Positions 60,231 through 64,000 of a stretch of DNA of 64,000 bases are shown here, in pieces (the stretch's first letter is position 1; each line of letters opens with the position of its first letter). A model generated the notes under the pieces. The model saw nothing but the letters and a program-made list of their open reading frames with translations. It searched no databases and was not told the DNA's origin. This stretch comes from CATQGW01 sp965242565 (GTDB lineage Bacteria > Chloroflexota > Dehalococcoidia > Bin125): assembly GCA_965242565.1 (NCBI GenBank), contig OZ251457.1, forward strand, positions 682,001-746,000, read 5' to 3'. A program made the position numbers and the translations under genes.

Positions 60231-61643
60231 ATGCCCCGCTCCACAGGACGCAGCGGCGCGATCGCCTCGATCGATCCGGACTCGCTGGCCGCGGAGGCCG
60301 GGCTGCAACCGGGCGACCGCGTGCTGCGCGTCAACGGCGAAGCGCCCCGCGACCAGCTTGATTACCGCTTTCAAACCACCGACAGCTTCGTCTCGCTGGA
60401 TGTAATTCACGCCGGCGAGCCCGGCATCGTCGAGTTCGAGAAGCCGATCGATGAGCCGCTCGGCATCGAGTTCGCCGACGACGCCTTCGACGGCACGCGG
60501 ATCTGCAACAACACCTGCTTCTTCTGCTTCCTCAAAGGGCTGCCCAAGGGGCTGCGCCGACCGCTCTACCTCAAGGACGATGATTACCGCCTCTCGTTCC
60601 TGCACGGCAACTTCGTGACGCTGACCAACCTGAGCGACGATGACTGGGCGCGTCTCGAGGAGCAGCGGCTGAGCCCGCTGCACATCTCGGTGCATGCGAC
60701 GGACCTCGAGCTGCGGCGGCGAATGCTGGGCAACCGCCGCGCGCCGGACATCCGCGCCCAGCTGCGGCGGCTGGCCGACATGCGGATTGAGGCGCATACG
60801 CAGGTCGTGCTCTGTCCCGGCGTCAACGACGGCGCGGCGCTGGACCAAACGGTCGGCGAGCTGTTGGAGCACGAGAACGTGCTCTCGATCGGCGTCGCGC
60901 CGGTCGGCTCCAGCATCCAGGGCGAAGAGCGGATTGGCGATGCGGGCTTGGGGGCCGGGATGCGCGCGCTCACCACACCGGAGGCGCGCCGCACGGTGCG
61001 CCAGCTGGCTCGCTGGCAGCGCCGCGCCCAGGCCGCGCGCGGCGCGTCAGTGGTTTTCCCCACCGATGAGATCTACCTCACGGCGGGCGCGCGCATCCCC
61101 GCGACGCAGCGCTACGACGGCTTCCCCCAGTGGGAGAACGGCGTCGGCATGGTGCGCACCCTGCTCGACGACTGGCGCCGCGCCCGCCGCCGCCTGCGCG
61201 AGGGACGAGTCGCTCTGCCCGACGACCGGCCGGCCCGCGTCACCCTCGCCTGCGGGACGCTGATCGCGCCGATCCTGGAGGCGCTGGCGGCTGAGCTCGC
61301 GGAGCTGATCGATGTCCGGATCGAAGTCGTCGCGGTGACCAACTCGCTCTTTGGCGCGCGGGTCAACGTCTCCGGCCTGCTGCCGGGGGCGGACTTCGCC
61401 GCCGCACTGGCGGACCGTGAGCTCGGCGAGCAGGTCTTTCTGCCGCGCGCAAGCCTCGACTACTTCGGCAAGCGCTTCCTTGACGACCTGGCGCCGGCCG
61501 AGCTGGAAGCGCGGCTGGGGCGTCCCGTCGCGTTTGTATACACGCTCTCGGACCTCCTAGAGTGGATCGCGAACGCCGATGCCCACTCATCCGGCGCATT
61601 GCCGGCCCGCTCCAACGGGCGGTCCTGGGCGAGCGCCGACTGA
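60231..61643 (+). CDS. DUF512-family PDZ and radical-SAM-like protein
   Basis: The product has 470 residues. Residues 8-60 are a PDZ-like part (GAIASIDPDSLAAEAGLQPG, then DRVLRVNGE). C92-NNT-C96-FF-C99 is the radical-SAM cluster motif, followed by LKGLPKGLRRPLYLKDDDYR and LSFLHGNFVTLTNL, the DUF512 signature. HISVHATDLELRRRML and HTQVVLCPGVNDG are in the barrel. The DUF512 domain is at the end (LACGTLIAPILEAL; VTNSLFGARVNVSGLLPGAD). This family often lies by der, which is not seen here. The reaction is unknown. Confidence 0.88.
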   Translation: MPRSTGRSGAIASIDPDSLAAEAGLQPGDRVLRVNGEAPRDQLDYRFQTTDSFVSLDVIHAGEPGIVEFEKPIDEPLGIEFADDAFDGTRICNNTCFFCFLKGLPKGLRRPLYLKDDDYRLSFLHGNFVTLTNLSDDDWARLEEQRLSPLHISVHATDLELRRRMLGNRRAPDIRAQLRRLADMRIEAHTQVVLCPGVNDGAALDQTVGELLEHENVLSIGVAPVGSSIQGEERIGDAGLGAGMRALTTPEARRTVRQLARWQRRAQAARGASVVFPTDEIYLTAGARIPATQRYDGFPQWENGVGMVRTLLDDWRRARRRLREGRVALPDDRPARVTLACGTLIAPILEALAAELAELIDVRIEVVAVTNSLFGARVNVSGLLPGADFAAALADRELGEQVFLPRASLDYFGKRFLDDLAPAELEARLGRPVAFVYTLSDLLEWIANADAHSSGALPARSNGRSWASAD

Positions 61644-61686
61644 GCGGCGCGGCGGACGCAGCGGCGGGCGGGGCGCGGGGATCATC

Positions 61687-63531
61687 ATGTGCGGAATTAT
61701 CGGCTACGTCGGCCCGCGCGCAGCGGGGCCGATCCTCCTGGAAGGCCTCCAGCGGCTCGAATACCGCGGCTACGACAGCGCAGGCATCGCGGTCGTTGAC
61801 CGCGACGGCGCGATCGCCGTGCTCAAACGGCGCGGCAAGCTCGCCGAACTGCAAAACTCGATCGACGTGATGCCCAACGGCGGCGCGGGCATCGGCCACA
61901 CCCGCTGGGCCACGCACGGCGCACCCAGCGATCGCAACGCCCATCCCCACGCCTCAAGCGCCGGCGAGGTCGTGGTCGTGCAGAACGGCATCGTCGAAAA
62001 CCACCGCGAACTGCGCGAGCGGCTCGCCGAGGCCGGCGTCGTCTGCGAGAGCGACACCGACACCGAGGTGATCCCCCAGCTGATCGCGCTGGCGCTGGAG
62101 CGCGGCCAGAGCTTCGCCGACGCGCTGCGCGAGACATTAGACGTTATGTCGGGCGCGAACGCGATCGTCGCCGTCTGCAAACGCGAGCCGGGCCGCATCT
62201 ACGCGGCGCGGCGCGGCAGCGCCGGCGGCATCGTGATCGGCTTCGGCCGGTCCGAGATGTTCGTCGCCAGCGACCTCGCCGCGCTGCTGCCCCACACCAC
62301 CCGCGTCCACCACCTCGAGGACGGCGATATCGCCGTCGTTGACGCGGACAGCCTGACCGTCTCCTCGCGCGGCGCGCCGCCGCGACAACCCCAACCGGCC
62401 GAAGTCGGTCTGGATCCCGTTGCTGTGGCCAAGGGCCCCTACCGCCACTTCATGCTCAAGGAAATCCACGAGCAGCCGCGGGCGCTGTCGGACACGATCC
62501 GCGGCCGCGCCCGACTCGATCCCCCTTCGGCGCTCAGCGACGAGCTGGCGATCTCCGACGACCTGCTGCGCGCCATCTCGCGCGTCCTGATCATTGGGAT
62601 GGGCACCTCGCTGCACGCCGCGATGATCGGGCGCTGGTGGATCGAGCAGCTGGGCGGCGTGGCCGCCGATTTCGACAACGCCGCCGAGTTCCGCTACCGC
62701 GAGCCGCTGCTCGGACCGGGCGTGTTGGTCGTCTCGATCTCGCAGTCCGGCGAGACGATCGACACGCTTGGCGCGATGCGCCAGGCGCGCGCGCGCTGGC
62801 AGTCGCCGCAGCTGACGATCTGCAACGTGCCCGGCTCCGAGGCCACCCGGATCGCCGAGCATGTCATCCACCTGCGCTGCGGCCCCGAAATCGGCGTCGC
62901 CTCCACCAAAACCTTCAGCGCTTCGCTCGCCGCGCTCTACCTGCTCGCCTGCCGGATCGGGCGCGCGCGCGGACGGCTGAGCGACGACGATCTGGCCGAT
63001 CGTCTTGAAGCGCTGCTCACCACGCCCTCGCTGACCGAGCGCGGCCTCGCGGTGAGCGACGCCTGCGCCGCCGTCGCCGAGCGGCTGCGCGGCGCCCAGA
63101 ACATGCTCGTGCTGGGCCGCGGCATCGAATACCCGCTGGCGATGGAGACCGCGCTCAAGTGCAAGGAAATCTCCTACATGCACGCCGAGGGCTATGCCGC
63201 CGGCGAGATGAAGCACGGCCCGATCGCGCTGCTCGACGAGCAGTTCCCGGTCGTCGCGCTCGCCCCGCGCGGGCCGCTCTTCGACAAGATGCTCAGCGCG
63301 ATCCAGCAGGTGCGCGCGCGCGGCGCGCCGGTCGTCGCGATCGGCGACGAGGGCGACGCCGACCTGCCCGAGCTCGCCGACCACTTCATCGGCGTGCCGC
63401 CCGCGCCGCCGCTGCTCTCCCCGTTCAGCCTCAGCCCCGTCGTGCAGCTGCTCGCCTACCATCTCGCCGCCGCACGCGGCCTCGACATCGACCAGCCACG
63501 CAACCTGGCCAAGACGGTCACGGTCGAGTAG
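61687..63531 (+). CDS. glmS: Glutamine-fructose-6-phosphate aminotransferase
   Basis: This 614-residue enzyme makes glucosamine-6-phosphate, the first step to UDP-GlcNAc. Cys2 (MCGIIGYVGPRAAGPILLEG) is the glutaminase nucleophile. GHTRWATHGAPSDRNAHPH and QNGIVENH are also present. Two SIS domains follow (IIGMGTSLHAAMIGRWWIEQ; SQSGETIDTLGAM; VLGRGIEYPLAMETALKCKE), with the last residues NLAKTVTVE. ATG 61687 gives Cys as residue 2, so the start is sure. I see no glmS ribozyme in the 43-base gap before it. Confidence 0.95.
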   Translation: MCGIIGYVGPRAAGPILLEGLQRLEYRGYDSAGIAVVDRDGAIAVLKRRGKLAELQNSIDVMPNGGAGIGHTRWATHGAPSDRNAHPHASSAGEVVVVQNGIVENHRELRERLAEAGVVCESDTDTEVIPQLIALALERGQSFADALRETLDVMSGANAIVAVCKREPGRIYAARRGSAGGIVIGFGRSEMFVASDLAALLPHTTRVHHLEDGDIAVVDADSLTVSSRGAPPRQPQPAEVGLDPVAVAKGPYRHFMLKEIHEQPRALSDTIRGRARLDPPSALSDELAISDDLLRAISRVLIIGMGTSLHAAMIGRWWIEQLGGVAADFDNAAEFRYREPLLGPGVLVVSISQSGETIDTLGAMRQARARWQSPQLTICNVPGSEATRIAEHVIHLRCGPEIGVASTKTFSASLAALYLLACRIGRARGRLSDDDLADRLEALLTTPSLTERGLAVSDACAAVAERLRGAQNMLVLGRGIEYPLAMETALKCKEISYMHAEGYAAGEMKHGPIALLDEQFPVVALAPRGPLFDKMLSAIQQVRARGAPVVAIGDEGDADLPELADHFIGVPPAPPLLSPFSLSPVVQLLAYHLAAARGLDIDQPRNLAKTVTVE

Positions 63532-63606
63532 GCGTCGAACCGGCGAGCCGGGACGCGCCGCGCACAAGCGGTGATATCCTGCGCCTCACTCCGGACGGGA
63601 AGCCGC

Positions 63607-64000
63607 ATGCCCCCTGACGCCGCCCTTGATGCCGCCACGATCGTCTGGTTCGACCAGGTCGGGCGCGAGGCTGTCGCGCTGGTCGGCGGCAAGGGCGCCA
63701 ACCTCGGCGAACTGACCCGCGCGCAGATCCCCGTCCCGCCTGGGTTCGTCGTCACCACCGCCGCCTACCGCGCCTTCCTCGTCGAAACCGGGCTCGATGT
63801 CCGCATCGCCGAGCTGGCGGACGGTCTGGATGTCGAGGATGATCCGGCGCTCCAGCGCATCGCCGCCGACATCCGCGCTGCGATCGAGCGCGCTCACATG
63901 CCGGCCGCGCTGCGCACCGCAATCGAGTCCGCCTACCGCGAGCTCGGCGAGGGGCTGGTCGCCGTGCGCTCCTCGGCCACGGCGGAAGACCTGGCCGAAG
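63607..64000 (+). CDS. ppsA: Phosphoenolpyruvate synthase-like, 3' partial
   Basis: Only the first 131 codons are in the window. The start MPPDAALDAATIVWFDQVGR is followed by ALVGGKGANLGELTRAQIPV, then PPGFVVTTAAYRAFL. VRSSATAEDLAE is at the window edge. These belong to the N-terminal ATP-grasp domain (PPDK_N). Phosphoenolpyruvate synthase is likely; a pyruvate phosphate dikinase-like or rifampicin phosphotransferase alternative cannot be excluded without the rest. TATCCT near 63574 and GGGAAG just before the ATG may be its signals. Confidence 0.82.
   Translation, partial: MPPDAALDAATIVWFDQVGREAVALVGGKGANLGELTRAQIPVPPGFVVTTAAYRAFLVETGLDVRIAELADGLDVEDDPALQRIAADIRAAIERAHMPAALRTAIESAYRELGEGLVAVRSSATAEDLAE

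Noticed and set aside
61644..61686. glmS ribozyme upstream of glmS
   Set aside because: Only 43 bases separate the genes, too few for the ribozyme core, and no conserved core text is seen.

Overview
The window is about 64 kb of very GC-rich, gene-dense bacterial DNA. There is no rRNA or tRNA gene, phage or CRISPR array. The gene content fits a Chloroflexota lineage of the Dehalococcoidia/SAR202 type. The pointers are secreted proteins with Cys-Trp-Gly beta-propeller repeats, the order cmk-plsC-ispH-DUF512, and interspersed palindromic repeats. This assignment is inference; no marker gene was compared with a database.

Layout. 1-1.5 kb: three paralogues of a PaREP1-like family, the first cut by the window edge. 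1.5-12 kb: mixed genes, including a Rieske protein with a long C-terminal domain, a YceI protein, DNA polymerase IV, a HAD hydrolase, tandem cupins, a Nudix hydrolase, a diiron ferritin-like protein and zinc-ribbon proteins. 12-21.7 kb: malic enzyme, an alpha/beta hydrolase, a DUF4015-type glycosidase, and an operon with an alpha-oxoamine synthase and an SDR that could make sphingoid bases or handle threonine carbon. 21.7-23.9 kb: an IS30-family element set in decayed GIY-YIG nuclease DNA and expanded palindromic repeats. 23.9-29.8 kb: a tight operon alaS-ruvX-mltG-aroE plus a membrane protein, read leftward. 29.9-32.6 kb: a secreted 21-repeat RCC1-like protein broken by one amber codon.

32.7-46 kb: the housekeeping chain glmU, a CBS-domain membrane protein, dprA, topA, xerC, aroQ and pepP. 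It is interrupted between topA and xerC by an opposite-strand secreted HExxH metallopeptidase and a frameshifted Uma2 nuclease gene. 46-50.7 kb: repeat arrays, then a 1,197-residue secreted FG-GAP-like protein. Its signal-peptide region holds a run of 14 C and its leader a run of 12 G, which suggests phase variation. 51-54 kb: efp, xseA, xseB and a formyltransferase. 53.9-54.8 kb: a start-less, probably frameshifted hicA remnant followed by two intact hicB-like genes. 54.9-64 kb: a zinc-ribbon protein, a lamin-tail-domain membrane protein, a pseudouridine synthase, cmk, plsC, ispH, a DUF512 radical-SAM-like protein, glmS and the start of ppsA.

The housekeeping genes cover peptidoglycan precursor supply (glmS, glmU, mltG), DNA processing (dprA, topA, xerC, ruvX, xseAB, dinB), the shikimate pathway (aroE, aroQ), isoprenoids (ispH) and translation (alaS, efp). 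The large secreted proteins sit between them as accessory insertions, two of the three beside repeat DNA or broken genes. The strongest unusual signals are the homopolymer pair at 46959-47161, the decayed HicA with a tandem HicB pair, the single-base lesions in the RCC1-like and Uma2 genes, and the modular palindromic repeats.
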